From assembly GCA_963778895.1 (NCBI GenBank), contig CAVZVZ010000005.1, forward strand, positions 2,046,001 through 2,110,000: a stretch of 64,000 bases of DNA, given 5' to 3'. The notes below the pieces were generated by a model. The model saw nothing but the letters and a program-made list of their open reading frames with translations. It was not told where the DNA came from and made no database searches. Shown piece after piece: positions 9,131 to 18,360 of this stretch. Within the stretch, counting starts at the first letter, position 1. Each line of letters opens with the position of its first letter. The stretch comes from CAVZVZ01 sp963778895. GTDB lineage: Bacteria; Actinomycetota; Acidimicrobiia; Acidimicrobiales; Acidimicrobilacustridaceae. The position numbers and the translations under genes were made by a program.

Positions 9131-11312
9131 TCAGGATGGCTGTTCAGCGCTTGCTGTCAGGTCGTAGAGGGTGACCCCACCAACCGTTTGTGCGGTGAAG
9201 CTCTCCTCGACCCACGTCGCGATGTCGTCGAGCCTCCTGGCTACCGCCCATGCTGTTCGCACCGGAGAGACCGCTGGCGATGTAGTAGTGGATCTCGCCG
9301 TCGGCGACGTAGTGCTGGAACTGTTCCAGCGTCGGCGACGGGTCCGAACCGTTGAAGCCGCCAATGGGCATGACGGGTTGCTCCGTCGCAAGCTGGTACG
9401 CCGATGCATTGTTCGAACCCGTGGTTGCGGCAACCCAGGTGTAGTCCGACGCGTTGGCCTCGAGCATCGCGGCCAGGTCGTCACTGACAGAGGCTCCGCC
9501 GAGCAGCCCGCCCAGACCGCCGGCCCCACCCGGCCCGCCGAACCCCTGGGGGAACTGGCCCTGGGGGAACTGGCCCTGGGGGAACTGGCCCTGGGGGAAC
9601 TGGCCCTGGGGGAACTGGCCCTGGGGGAACTGACCAGTGGCGCCGTTCGGCGGCGCGCCCCCACCGGGCAGGTTGCCCGGCCCAAACCCTCCGGGTCCCG
9701 CACTACCGGCGACGGGAGGGCCGGCAGTGACGATTGCGCCTTGCCTCGATCCGGACACGGTTTCGAGCGTCCATGCGGTCGGCGCGGCCAACGCGACGAT
9801 GGCCGCGCCGACCGCTAGTCCACCCGCGACACGAGCGGGAATCGTCGACCGCAACACGAGCGGCACCACAGCTGCGATGACGAGTGCCGCGGTGACGGTC
9901 ACGGTCGCCACACGCACCCAGTCGGCGAGCCACGGTTGCCACGTCGGTGCTCGCCCCAATAATGAGACGGCCCACAAGCCAGTCGAGAGAACGACCCCGG
10001 CCATCACCAGCAACGAGGCCCAGTGCGTGCGTCGCGCCCACAACATGGTGGCGCCGATTCCTACCAGCGCCGCAATCGGCGGTGCCAGCGCAACGGTGTA
10101 GTAGGCGTGGAAGATGCCCGACATGAAGCTGAAGGTCAGTCCGGTCACGATCAACCAACCGCCCCACAGGATCAACGATGCCGCGTCGAGGATCTGTGCG
10201 CGGCGCCCGGCGCGTGATCCACAAGCCCACGAGCAACATCGCCAGTGCCGCCGGGATGAGCCAGGCGATCTGACCGCCGATCTCGTTGGCGAACATGCGG
10301 GTGATGCCGGTCGCGACCCCAAATCCCGCCGTTGCCCGGCCGAGACCTACGGGTCCAGCCCCCGCCCGACACTGCCGGTCTCCTGACCTGTCAGCCGACC
10401 GAGTCCGTTGTACCCGAGGGTGAGCTCGAGCGATGCTGTTGGTCTGAGAGCCGCCGATGTACGGCCGCGACGAGGCGGGCCAGAGTTCGACGATCGCGAC
10501 CCACCAACCCGCGGCGACGATCATCGAGACGAAGGCCAACGCGAGATCCGCGAGCCGCCGGACGAACCGCGGTTTGCCGAAAAGCAGGTATGCGACCGCC
10601 CAACGCCGGCACGACCAAGAGCACCTGCAACTGTTTCGTGAGAAATCCGAATCCAATCGCGACACCGGTCAACACGAACCAGCGTGCTCGCGAGTCGTCG
10701 ATCGCGCGGAGGGCCGTATACGCCGCGATCGTCATGAGCAGAGTCAGCAGCGCGTCGGGATTGTTGAAGCGAAACATCAGTGCGGCCGCCGGCGTCAATG
10801 CCATCACCAGCCCGGCGAGAAGGCCTGCCGCGGGGTTGAACCAGCGACGAACCGCCGCGTACAACACTCCGACGGTCGCAACCCCCATGAGAGCCTCTGG
10901 TACCAAGATGCTCCACGAGTTGAGACCGAAAGCGCGGATGGCAAGAGCCTGCGGCCACAGTGACATGGCCGGCTTGTCGACGGTGATGCTGTTGGCCGCG
11001 TCGGACGAACCGAAGAAGAACGCCTTCCAGCTCGTCGAGCCGGCCTGGGCCGCGGCCGAATAGAACGAGTTGGCCCATCCCGATGCCGACAAACCCCAGA
11101 TGTACAGCAGCGATGTCGCCCCGAACAACGCGAGGAGCGTGAGGCGAACCCAACGAGGGTCGCTCGGCTTTCCACGCAAGAACTTTCGAACTCGTGCCCG
11201 CGATTCCCACGGCCGGAGCCGGGGCTCGCTCTGCTGCGTCCTCGAGGTCGCCCGTCGGCGGGGCCATCGGTGGCGTAGGGGGGGACATGGGCGGATCGGG
11301 CGCGATCGTCAT
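9131..11312 (-). CDS. YkcB/ArnT-like glycosyltransferase family 39 membrane protein (about six frameshifts)
   Basis: Homologous segments in three frames join into one protein of about 725 residues. It starts at 11312 (MTIAPDPPMSPP). Frame changes occur near 11180, 10600, 10437, 10350, 10200 and 9230. The first helices carry a PMT-like loop (SASGWANSFYSAAAQAGS, then FFGSSDAANSITVDKPA) with the acidic residues expected of the active-site loop. Many membrane helices follow, then a Gln/Pro repeat linker. An extracytoplasmic C-terminal domain is like that of Bacillus YkcB (YTWVAATTGSNNASAYQLA, PVMPIGGFNGSDPSPT, DGEIHYYIA). Such proteins transfer sugar from a polyprenyl-phosphate donor to an envelope acceptor. 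The upstream GT2/GtrA gene, six bases away, probably makes that donor. Confidence 0.8.
9546..9635 (-). repeat. Six tandem 15-bp repeats encoding GQFPQ
   Basis: Six head-to-tail copies of CTGGGGGAACTGGCC (plus strand) lie in the linker of the GT39 protein; the sixth differs at one base. Being 15 bases long they keep frame and encode repeated GQFPQ on the minus strand. The near-identity of the copies suggests recent slippage, so copy number probably varies between strains. Confidence 0.95.
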
Positions 11313-11318
11313 CAGGCG

Positions 11319-12549
11319 CTACTCCCATCGTGTGTTAGAGCGGCTGTCGCGCAGGAGAACGAAGCGGGCCAGTGCAGTCAGCGACCACGTCGTCAAAATG
11401 GCGGCGAGTTCGCCGAGGATGCCGGCACCCGCGTCGATTACCCAGACGAGTGCCGCGGTCGATGCGACGAGTCCGGCGAGGTAGACGGCCGCCCCCCAGA
11501 AGTAATCGTGCGTCCGACTCCCTCGATCGCGGCGCCCGAAGGTGTAGCGGCGATTCGCCCAGACGTTCCCCACCGCGGTTGCGGTCAGCGCGAGCGCGTT
11601 CGCGGCCACAGCTCCGGACAGGGTCCGCAGCGCGAGGAAGAGTGCGAGCGAGACCATCGTCGAGACCGCACCTATCAGGGCGAAGGTCAAGAGCTGACGT
11701 CCCATGTCGTCGGCGACGACCGTCCGGTGGTAGCGCTGGTCGTCGATGCGGCCGCGGCCGGCCACGAATCGTGCCGCCATCCGGGCCATGCCACGGAGGT
11801 CGTCGACCGCTGTCTGCAGGACGTTGACGCGAGTGTCGGGGTCGTCGATCCAGTCGACCGCCACTTCGTGGATCCGCAACTCGTTGTGATCGGCGAGGAG
11901 CAACAACTCGGTATCGAAGAACCAGTCGTCGTCTTTGACCTCGGGCAAGAGGACTGCGGCCGCGTCGGCACGCACCGCCTTGAAGCCACACTGCGCGTCG
12001 GTGAACCGGACCGCGAACGAGCCGAAGAAGGAAGGTTGTAGACGCGAGAGATCAGCTCGCGCCGAGGGCCTCGCGCGACCGATGCACCCGGCGCCAGCCG
12101 AGAGCCGATGGCGACGTCCGAGTGGCCCGACACGAGTGGGGCGACGAGCGGGACCAGAGCATCCAAGCCCGTCGACAGGTCGACGTCGGTGTACGCAAGC
12201 ACGGTCGCGTCGCTCGACAACCAGGCGGCGCGAAGGGCCCGACCTCGGCCCTTCCGATCGAGGCAGATGACTCGAACCCGATCGAGGGTCTCCGCGCAGT
12301 TCGACGAGCGATGAGTGGTGTGCGGTCGCTCGATGCGTTGTCGGCGATGGTGATGCGCCAGGAGTACGGCATGGTCGACTCGAGGTGTTCGTGCAGCCGT
12401 CGTACGCTCGCCTCGAGCACGTGCTCCTCGTTGTAGACCGGCACGACGATGTCGACGAGCGGAGACGCGGTCGGCACCGGCTCGTCGACGCCATTGACGG
12501 GCGCGCCGCGATGAAGGTCGGCCTGAAGCAACACGCGGTCGCCATCCAT
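11319..12549 (-). CDS. Family 2 glycosyltransferase fused to GtrA membrane domain (two frameshifts)
   Basis: A dolichyl-phosphate-sugar-synthase-like protein. The GT-A part begins VDIVVPVYNEEHVLEASV. It continues through ITIADNASSDRTPLIA, then in a second frame from about 12295 (VRVICLDRKGRGRALRAAW, YTDVDLSTGLDAL with the DxD-type motif). From about 12040 a third frame runs FTDAQCGFKAVRADA and WFFDTELLLLA. The last 120 residues form a four-helix GtrA domain (LLTFALIGAVSTMVSLALF, NVWANRRYTFGRR). GtrA domains are thought to help flip polyprenyl-linked sugars. Its stop is six bases from the start of the GT39 gene. The pairing matches YkcC/YkcB: one protein makes the lipid-linked sugar, the other uses it. 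The start at 12549 is the best in-frame ATG. Confidence 0.8.
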
Positions 12550-12773
12550 GGCTGGGATCTTCGCGACCGAAGCTGCGACCTAGCTGTGACCAAGCTGAGA
12601 GACCGCCGAGAACGCGGCCTCGTGTCACATGGGATGCCGGCGGTGGCCGCCGCGATGTGGGCGACCGTGCTGAGCTTGGACCCGACTCCTGGTCGCGTAT
12701 CGAATGTCGTTGCCACGCAGCACCCTGGCGGCGACGACAGAGTTCGCAACAGCGGTATTCAAGACCGCCTGAG

Positions 12774-12858
12774 CGGAGGGAGTGGGATTCGAACCCACGG
12801 TGGGTTGCCCCACACACGCTTTCCAAGCGTGCCGATTCGGCCGCTCTCGCACCCCTCC
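12774..12858 (-). tRNA. tRNA-Ser (anticodon GGA)
   Basis: The 85-nt sequence folds as a class II tRNA. A seven-pair acceptor stem (GGAGGGG with UCCCUCC) has discriminator G73. The anticodon stem-loop CGCTTGGAAAGCG presents GGA, and there is a long variable arm and a TTCGAATCC T-loop. CCA is not encoded. The G73 and long variable arm are serine identity elements. Confidence 0.95.
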
Positions 12859-12922
12859 TGGTTACCTGCCCCCAGCCGGGGGAGCAGCCGCTCAGGCTAT
12901 CCTGACTCCTGGCCCGCTCTCG

Positions 12923-13034
12923 CATGTGGTGGTCGGGTCCTGTGCAATCGGAGTCCGTGAACCGGGTCAGGGCCGGAAGGCAGCAGCTCTCAGCGGAATC
13001 TCCGGTGTGCCGCAGATCGCCTGACCATCACATG
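12923..13034 (+). ncRNA. ffs: Signal recognition particle RNA, small bacterial type
   Basis: The apical domain is recognisable: GGGTCCTGTGCAA, GTGAACCGGGTCAGG, a GGAA tetraloop in GGCCGGAAGGC, then AGCAGC and GGTGTGCCGCAG. The ends pair over 15 base pairs (12923-12937 with 13020-13034). It is the RNA partner of Ffh in co-translational targeting. A location just upstream of dnaX is common in actinobacteria. End positions are taken from the pairing. Confidence 0.93.
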
Positions 13035-13087
13035 GGGGAGCGGGCCCCTTCGCGCCCCAGCCCCGCCTCCGGTTCTGGCTGGCAAAG

Positions 13088-13105
13088 AGCGCGCCCTGGC
13101 GCGCT
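13088..13105 (+). terminator. Candidate terminator after SRP RNA
   Basis: A perfect inverted repeat (AGCGCGCC-CT-GGCGCGCT) is followed by GTTTA, about 55 bases after the SRP RNA and 67 before dnaX. The U-tract is short, so it may be a weak intrinsic terminator or an RNA end structure. Confidence 0.45.
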
Positions 13106-13171
13106 GTTTACCTGCCAGTTCGTGGGGTGGGGACAGGCGCCGCGGCCTGGCGTCACCGGTAGAGTCCGGCC

Positions 13172-14997
13172 GTGGCCTACCAATCGCTCTACCGGCGCTA
13201 TCGACCGCAGCGCTTCTCCGAGGTGCGAGGCCAGGACCACCTCGTTCGGGCGCTGCAGAACGCGGTGCGCGAAGACCGCGTGGGCCACGCCTATCTGCTG
13301 AGCGGACCGCGCGGCACGGGCAAGACATCCACGGCGCGCATCCTCGCCAAGGTCCTCAACTGTGAGAACCCCGTCGACGGTGAACCCGACGGCAAGTGCG
13401 ACTCCTGCCTGGCGATCGAACAAGGCACGAGCTTCGACGTCCACGAGATGGACGCGGCGTCGAACAACAAGGTCGAAGACATCCGCGATCTCGTGAACAA
13501 GGCCGCGCTCGGCACGCCCGGTCGCACCAAGGTGTACATCCTCGACGAGGTCCACATGCTCACCGCGGCGGCGTCGAACGCGCTGCTGAAGACGCTCGAG
13601 GAAGCGCCGTCGCACGTGGTCTTCGTGTTGGCCACCACCGATCCCCAGAAGGTGCTGCCCACCATCCGCAGTCGCTGCCAGCATTTCGAGCTGCACCTGC
13701 TGTCGGCCGACGAGCTCGCTGCGCTGGCCGAGTACGTCATCGAAGACGCCGGGCTCGACGTCCCCGAGGGCACGGTCGAGTACGTGGTGCGGGCGGGCAG
13801 TGGTTCGGCGCGCGACATGGAGTCCGCGCTCGATCAGGTCGCGGCGGCGGGCGGCCTGCCCGAGAACACCGAGGCGCTCGATGATCTCGTCGAGGCGTTG
13901 TGTGAACGCGACACCGGCAAGGCGCTGCTTGCGGTGGATCGGGCGATCGGCGGCGGACGCGGCCCTCGCGTGCTCGGCGAAGAATTGATCGGTCGGCTCC
14001 GCGACGTGTTCCTTGCCGCGGTCGGCGACCCGCTCGACCGTCTGCCCGACGGCGAGCGCGACAAGGTACGAGCTCAGGCCGACTTGCTCACGCCGCCCGG
14101 TGCGACTCGTGCGCTCGAGGTGCTCGGCGAAGCCTTCGTCGGCATCCAGGACGCGCCGGATCCGCGCATCACGCTCGAGGTCGCGTTGGTACGACTGACC
14201 CGGCCCGACGCCGAGCTCAGCTTGTCGGCGCTCGCCGATCGCATCGGCCGACTCGAACGAGGCCAGCCTGCGCCGGTCGCTTCCGCGGCGCACCGGCCCC
14301 GACCCGCACCTTCACTCGCGCCCGGCACCCGAGGAGCCGGTGCCGGACGCGGTGGCGACAACGACCGAGACTCGCACGGGTTCGGGCGTTGGCTCCGAGG
14401 CGCGCGAACGATTGGCGCAGTCGCGTCCGCCTACCGGAGCACGGGCCACCAACAAGAGCGCAGCGCCCACCAAGCCGGCGCCCGAAGCGGGGTACCGCAC
14501 CGCGCAAGCAGGCGGCGGCCGCGCCCGAACCGGTGCCGGAGGCCAAGGTGGCGCCGAAGCCCGCGGTGGTCGAGGGCGATCTGCCCTCCCGCGACGAGAT
14601 CGTCCTGGCGTGGGGTGACGTCGTGTTGCCGTCGCTGCCGGCCAAGGCGAAGTCGCGGTTCTCACCCGGTCGTTTCCTCGAGGTCGAGCCGAACGCGGTG
14701 GTCTTCGGTCTCCCGAACAAGATCCATGCCGCGAAGTGCGAGGAGGTGCGACCCGAGGTCGAGGCCGCGCTTGCGACGCATTTCGGTCGGCCGACGCCTC
14801 TCCGCATCGTCGTCGATACCGCAGCGCCCCCGCCGCCCGCTCGCGAGGGCTCGACGCCACCGTCGGCATCGGAGCCCGAACCCGTCGAGGAGGTCGTCGA
14901 TCTCACCGAGTTGACCGATGCGACCGACGCGCCGGCGACGGGAGTGGACGTCGTGAACCAGATCTTCCCGGGAGCCGAGGTGGTCGACGGTGAGTGA
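13172..14997 (+). CDS. dnaX: DNA polymerase III subunits gamma/tau (two frameshifts in linker)
   Basis: The clamp-loader ATPase, starting at GTG 13172 (MAYQSLYRRYRPQRFSEV). It has Walker A GPRGTGKT, the zinc module cysteines (LNCENP, KCDSC), Walker B ILDEVHML, the sensor Ser/Arg region (TIRSRCQHFEL) and the gamma-type domain III. The frame is intact to about residue 380. In the Pro/Ala-rich linker it shifts near 14322 and again near 14489 (a GGGG run), each needing one base removed. The C-terminal tau-like domain is then intact (DEIVLAWGDVVLPSLPAKAK) to the stop at 14997. No A-rich slippery site is present, so programmed frameshifting is not supported. The stop overlaps ybaB by eight bases. 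Confidence 0.93.
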
Positions 14998-15418
14998 TCT
15001 GCCGCCCGAAGACGACGGACTCGGTGGCCCAGACCTCGGCAACCTGCTTTCGCAAGCGATGGAGATGCAGCAGCAGGTGATGGCCGCACAAGCGCAGGCC
15101 GCGAGCACCGAGGTCGAAGGTCAGGCCGGCGGCGGCGCGGTCCGCGTCGTCGTCACCGGTGCCATGGAGTTCCGCTCGGTCCAGATCGCACCGGCCGCGG
15201 TCGACCCGGACGACGTCGAGATGCTGCAGGACCTCGTACTCGCGGCACTGCACGATGCCGTCGATCGGATCAACGAGCTCCAGGAGCAATCGCTCGGAGG
15301 CTTCGGTGACGCGCTCAGCGGATCCGGCTTGGGCGACATGCTCGGGATCGGCGGCGGCGACGATCTCGACGACGACTTCGACGACGAGGACGACGATGAC
15401 GACGAGCGCGGGGTCTGA
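14990..15418 (+). CDS. YbaB/EbfC family nucleoid-associated protein
   Basis: A 142-residue protein starting at GTG 14990 inside the dnaX end. The N-terminal helix (LLSQAMEMQQQVMAAQ) and the central VRVVVTGAMEFRSVQIAP strand region match YbaB/EbfC, small dimeric DNA-binding proteins. Unlike most members (about 105 residues) it has a long tail. This begins Gly/Ser-rich and ends in a run of Asp/Glu (about 20 acidic residues among the last 25), which may modulate DNA binding. It lies between dnaX and recR, the order conserved in most bacteria. Confidence 0.92.
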   Translation: MSDLPPEDDGLGGPDLGNLLSQAMEMQQQVMAAQAQAASTEVEGQAGGGAVRVVVTGAMEFRSVQIAPAAVDPDDVEMLQDLVLAALHDAVDRINELQEQSLGGFGDALSGSGLGDMLGIGGGDDLDDDFDDEDDDDDERGV

Positions 15419-15427
15419 GCGCGACGC

Positions 15428-16033
15428 ATGGCCGTGTACGCCGCACCGGTACAGGAACTGATCGACGAGCTGGGACGACTTCCCGGTGTCGGACCGAAGT
15501 CCGCGCAGCGCATCGCCTTCTACCTGTTGAAGTTGCCGCGTGACGACGCGCTGCGTTTGGCACGCTCGATCACCGAGGTGAAAGACCGCGTGTCTTTCTG
15601 CACTCGATGCTTCAACATCGCCGAAGGTGACGAGTGCATGATCTGCACCGACACGAAACGCGACACCACGTTGCTCTGTGTCGTCGAAGAGCCGCGCGAC
15701 ATCGTCGCCGTGGAGAAGACCGGTGAGTTCCGCGGTCGCTACCACGTGTTGCAGGGGGCGATCAGCCCCATCGAAGGGATCGGTCCCGATCAACTCAAGG
15801 TGAAGGAGTTGCTCGAGCGCCTCGATGCCGAGAGCATCGAGGAGATCATCCTCTGCACCAATCCCAACATCGAAGGCGAAGCAACGGCGATGTATCTCAG
15901 CCGCCTGTTGCAACCGTTGGGCGTCAAGACCACTCGGATCGCGAGCGGCCTCCCGGTCGGCGGCGACCTGGAGTACGCCGACGAGCTCACCCTCGGTCGC
16001 GCGCTCGAAGGGCGCCGCGAAGTCCCGAGCTGA
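15428..16033 (+). CDS. recR: Recombination mediator protein RecR
   Basis: A 201-residue protein of normal length that acts with RecO/RecF to load RecA at gaps. It has the N-terminal helix-hairpin-helix (LGRLPGVGPKSAQRIAFYLL), a four-Cys zinc finger (C58, C61, C70, C73) and a Toprim domain (VVEEPRDIVAVEKTGEF ... CTNPNIEGEATAMYL). The Walker-B-like C-terminal segment follows (RIASGLPVGGDLEYADELTLGRAL). It is the last gene of the dnaX-ybaB-recR operon, nine bases after ybaB. Confidence 0.97.
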   Translation: MAVYAAPVQELIDELGRLPGVGPKSAQRIAFYLLKLPRDDALRLARSITEVKDRVSFCTRCFNIAEGDECMICTDTKRDTTLLCVVEEPRDIVAVEKTGEFRGRYHVLQGAISPIEGIGPDQLKVKELLERLDAESIEEIILCTNPNIEGEATAMYLSRLLQPLGVKTTRIASGLPVGGDLEYADELTLGRALEGRREVPS

Positions 16034-16034
16034 C

Positions 16035-16048
16035 GATCCCGAAGGATC
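16035..16048. terminator. Hairpin between convergent recR and thiolase genes
   Basis: GATCC-CGAA-GGATC forms a perfect five-pair hairpin with a GNRA-like loop at the junction of two convergent genes. It could end transcription in both directions. No U-run is present, so confidence is limited. Confidence 0.35.
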
Positions 16049-17228
16049 AGATGGTCTTGAGGATCAGGGCGTCGCCCTGACCACCACCACCGCACAGTGC
16101 CGCCGCACCCTGGCCGCCGCCGCGGCGAGCGAGCTCGAGCAGCAAGGTGAGGGCCACGCGTGTGCCCGACATGCCGACCGGATGTCCGAGAGCAATGGCA
16201 CCACCGTTGACGTTGGTGACCGAATCGTCGATGCCGAGGTCGGCCATCGACGCCACACCGACCGCAGCGAACGCCTCGTTCAGTTCGAACAGGTCGATGT
16301 CGCTGATCTGCAGGCCGGCCTTGCCGGCAGCCTGCTTGATGGCGCGTGCCGGTTGGGTCAGCAGTGACGGGTCCGGGCCGGCCACCTGGCCGTACGAGAC
16401 GAACTCGCCGAGCGGCGTGATGCCGAGCTCTTCGGCCTTGGCCTTCGACGTGACGATCACGGCGGCACCGCCGTCGGAGATCTGCGAGGCATTGCCGGCG
16501 GTGATGTTGCCGGCCTTGTCGAACGCGGGTCGCAGACTGCCGAGCGACTCGGCGGTGGTGCCGGCCCGCACGCCCTCGTCCTCGGTGACCGCGATCGGGT
16601 CGCCGCGACGCTGGGGCACCTCGACGGTGACGATCTCGTTGTCGAACAAGCCGTCCTTCTGCGCTTTGGCGGCGCGCTCGTGGGACTGGGCGGCGAGCTC
16701 GTCCTGGGGCGCACGCTCGAGCCCGGCTGTTGCCGCGTACTTCTCGGTGCCCGCACCCATCGCCACCTGATCGAAGGCGCAGAACAGGCCGTCGTACATC
16801 AGCGAGTCGACCACGCTCTGGTCGCCCAGTCGGTATCCGCTGCGGGCACCTGGCAGCAGGTACGGCGCGTTGGTCATCGACTCCATGCCACCGGCCACGA
16901 CGATCTCGGCGTCGCCGCTCTGGATCATCTGGTCGGCGAGGTAGATCGTGTTGAGCCCGGAGAGGCAGACCTTGTTGACCGTGGTCGCGGGCACCGTCAT
17001 CGGGATACCTGCATTGACGGCGGCCTGACGAGCGGTGATCTGACCGGCTCCCGCCTGCAGCACGTGGCCCATGAACACGTAATCGACCTGCTCGGGCGCG
17101 ATGCCGGCCCGCTTCAGCGCCGCGACGATGGCGTACCCGCCCAGGTCCGTGGCCTGCAGTGAGGCGAAAGCGCCCGACAGCTTGCCGATCGGCGTGCGAG
17201 CGCCGGCGAGGATGACAGAACCAGCCAT
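16047..17228 (-). CDS. Acetyl-CoA C-acetyltransferase (thiolase)
   Basis: A 393-residue thiolase that condenses two acetyl-CoA to acetoacetyl-CoA or runs in reverse. The start at 17228 (MAGSVILAGARTP) follows a GGGGGGAT ribosome site; the in-frame ATG 81 bases upstream is less likely. The nucleophilic Cys88 is in NKVCLSGL, the active-site His in NGGAIALGHPVG, and the second Cys in CGGGGQGDAL. The NEAFA motif is present. Length and motifs fit biosynthetic-type thiolases. With the 3-hydroxybutyryl-CoA dehydrogenase at 37.7 kb and Ccr at 18.4 kb it would supply the four-carbon unit of the ethylmalonyl-CoA pathway or polyhydroxybutyrate. Confidence 0.95.
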   Translation of the reverse strand: MAGSVILAGARTPIGKLSGAFASLQATDLGGYAIVAALKRAGIAPEQVDYVFMGHVLQAGAGQITARQAAVNAGIPMTVPATTVNKVCLSGLNTIYLADQMIQSGDAEIVVAGGMESMTNAPYLLPGARSGYRLGDQSVVDSLMYDGLFCAFDQVAMGAGTEKYAATAGLERAPQDELAAQSHERAAKAQKDGLFDNEIVTVEVPQRRGDPIAVTEDEGVRAGTTAESLGSLRPAFDKAGNITAGNASQISDGGAAVIVTSKAKAEELGITPLGEFVSYGQVAGPDPSLLTQPARAIKQAAGKAGLQISDIDLFELNEAFAAVGVASMADLGIDDSVTNVNGGAIALGHPVGMSGTRVALTLLLELARRGGGQGAAALCGGGGQGDALILKTI

Positions 17229-17333
17229 GTGACGATCCCCCCTGGGTGTGGTGGCTACGGCTCGAGTTTGTGGTCGGCAGTGTAGGGATGACCACGCGGC
17301 TTCGGTCAAAAGCCAGATGTCACAGACGGGTCG

Positions 17334-18185
17334 TCAGCCCGCCCTCCGGCTGGTGCTCGGGTCCGCGTTGGCCCCGTTGCTGTCGACCGTGTCGCCCTCG
17401 TCCGAGCCGGCGTCCTCGGCGGCCGCGCCCTCATCGGCGGCGCGGTCCACGGCGGCGCGGATCATGGTGCGCAGCGGATCCTCGTCGCCGGCCGCGTCGG
17501 CCTCGCCCTCGTCGGTGGACGCGGGTAGGAGGCCGCCGACCCGCAGTACCGGCTCGCCGCTGGTGAGATCGAGCACCGGCCGTTCTTCGCTTCCGGCGAG
17601 GCGGTCGATGGCACTGTCGACGTCGGTGCGGACCTCGTGCAGCCGCTCGACCACGGCCCGTTCGGCGCGCAGGATCTGCTCGGCATGGCGGCGACTGCGA
17701 CCGAGCAGCTCCTCGGAACGCTGGGTCGCCTCCTCGTTGATTTGTTCGGCGAGCGCCCGAGCTTGTTCTTCGGCCTCGGAGACGATCGTGTCGGCCTGCT
17801 CCTGGGCGTGGGTGAGGAGGCGCTTCGCCTGCTCGCGGTCTCGTTCGGCAGCCTGGTGGAGCTCGGCCGCCTCGAGGTCGGCTCGGGCGCGGACGGTTGC
17901 CGCGTCGGCGTCGGCCTCGGCTCGCACGGTCTCGGCGATCTTCTCGGCCGAGCGCAGGATCTCGGACACCTCTTGGCCGACGCGGCTGAGCGCGTCGGTG
18001 CCGGTCGCGGCCGGATGCCGACCAGTGGCCGGGCCCACCCCGGATGCACCCGGCAGCAGGTTGTGGACCGCGTAGCGGTACGAAGCCGCCACCTCCGTGA
18101 GGAACGTGTCGACCTGGACCATGTCGTAGCCCTGATCGACCACGCGGAACTCACGGCCCTCGATCTCGTCGGGCGTCAGCGCCAC
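17334..18185 (-). CDS. DivIVA-domain protein
   Basis: A 283-residue protein starting at GTG 18185 behind a GGAGGG site. The N-terminal DivIVA lipid-binding region is recognisable (TPDEIEGREFRVVDQGYDMVQVDTFL). It is followed, after a short linker, by a long coiled coil (about residues 75-200) and an acidic, disordered tail. Actinobacterial DivIVA-like proteins such as Wag31 and SepIVA sit at membranes and organise polar growth or septation. Which role this one has cannot be told. It is divergent from ccr. Confidence 0.85.
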   Translation of the reverse strand: MALTPDEIEGREFRVVDQGYDMVQVDTFLTEVAASYRYAVHNLLPGASGVGPATGRHPAATGTDALSRVGQEVSEILRSAEKIAETVRAEADADAATVRARADLEAAELHQAAERDREQAKRLLTHAQEQADTIVSEAEEQARALAEQINEEATQRSEELLGRSRRHAEQILRAERAVVERLHEVRTDVDSAIDRLAGSEERPVLDLTSGEPVLRVGGLLPASTDEGEADAAGDEDPLRTMIRAAVDRAADEGAAAEDAGSDEGDTVDSNGANADPSTSRRAG

Positions 18186-18360
18186 AATTCCCTCCGTCGG
18201 GCATCTCCGTCGGGTTCCATCGCCAGGAACCCGTGCCCATCGCCTCGTGTGGAGTAGGTCGTTCGACCCACCCTAACCGACCACGGAGCGTGGCCGAAAG
18301 GGAGGTTCGGAATTTCGCGCTCTTTGGTGCGGATCCCGTGGGCGGCAGTAACTTTCGGCC

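Noticed and set aside
9546..9635. CRISPR-like array
   Set aside because: Repeats are 15 bases with no spacers and encode a coding-frame peptide repeat.
9131..12549. Decaying pseudogene island
   Set aside because: Domains are complete once single-base changes are corrected, no stop codons occur within the restored frames, and similar breaks affect dnaX and asd. Sequence error is the simpler reading.
12550..12773. Possible small gene between the glycosyltransferase and tRNA-Ser
   Set aside because: No frame with a ribosome site or recognisable sequence; only a weak CCGC...GCGG hairpin after the tRNA was seen.
13172..14997. Programmed frameshifting in dnaX
   Set aside because: No slippery A-rich heptamer or following hairpin was found, two shifts would be needed, and the shifts lie at G/C runs like others in the window.
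18192..18214. Tandem CTCCGTCGGG repeats before the DivIVA gene
   Set aside because: They are two copies of the ribosome-site region on the minus strand; the upstream ATG they create is out of frame and very short, so no separate feature is supported.
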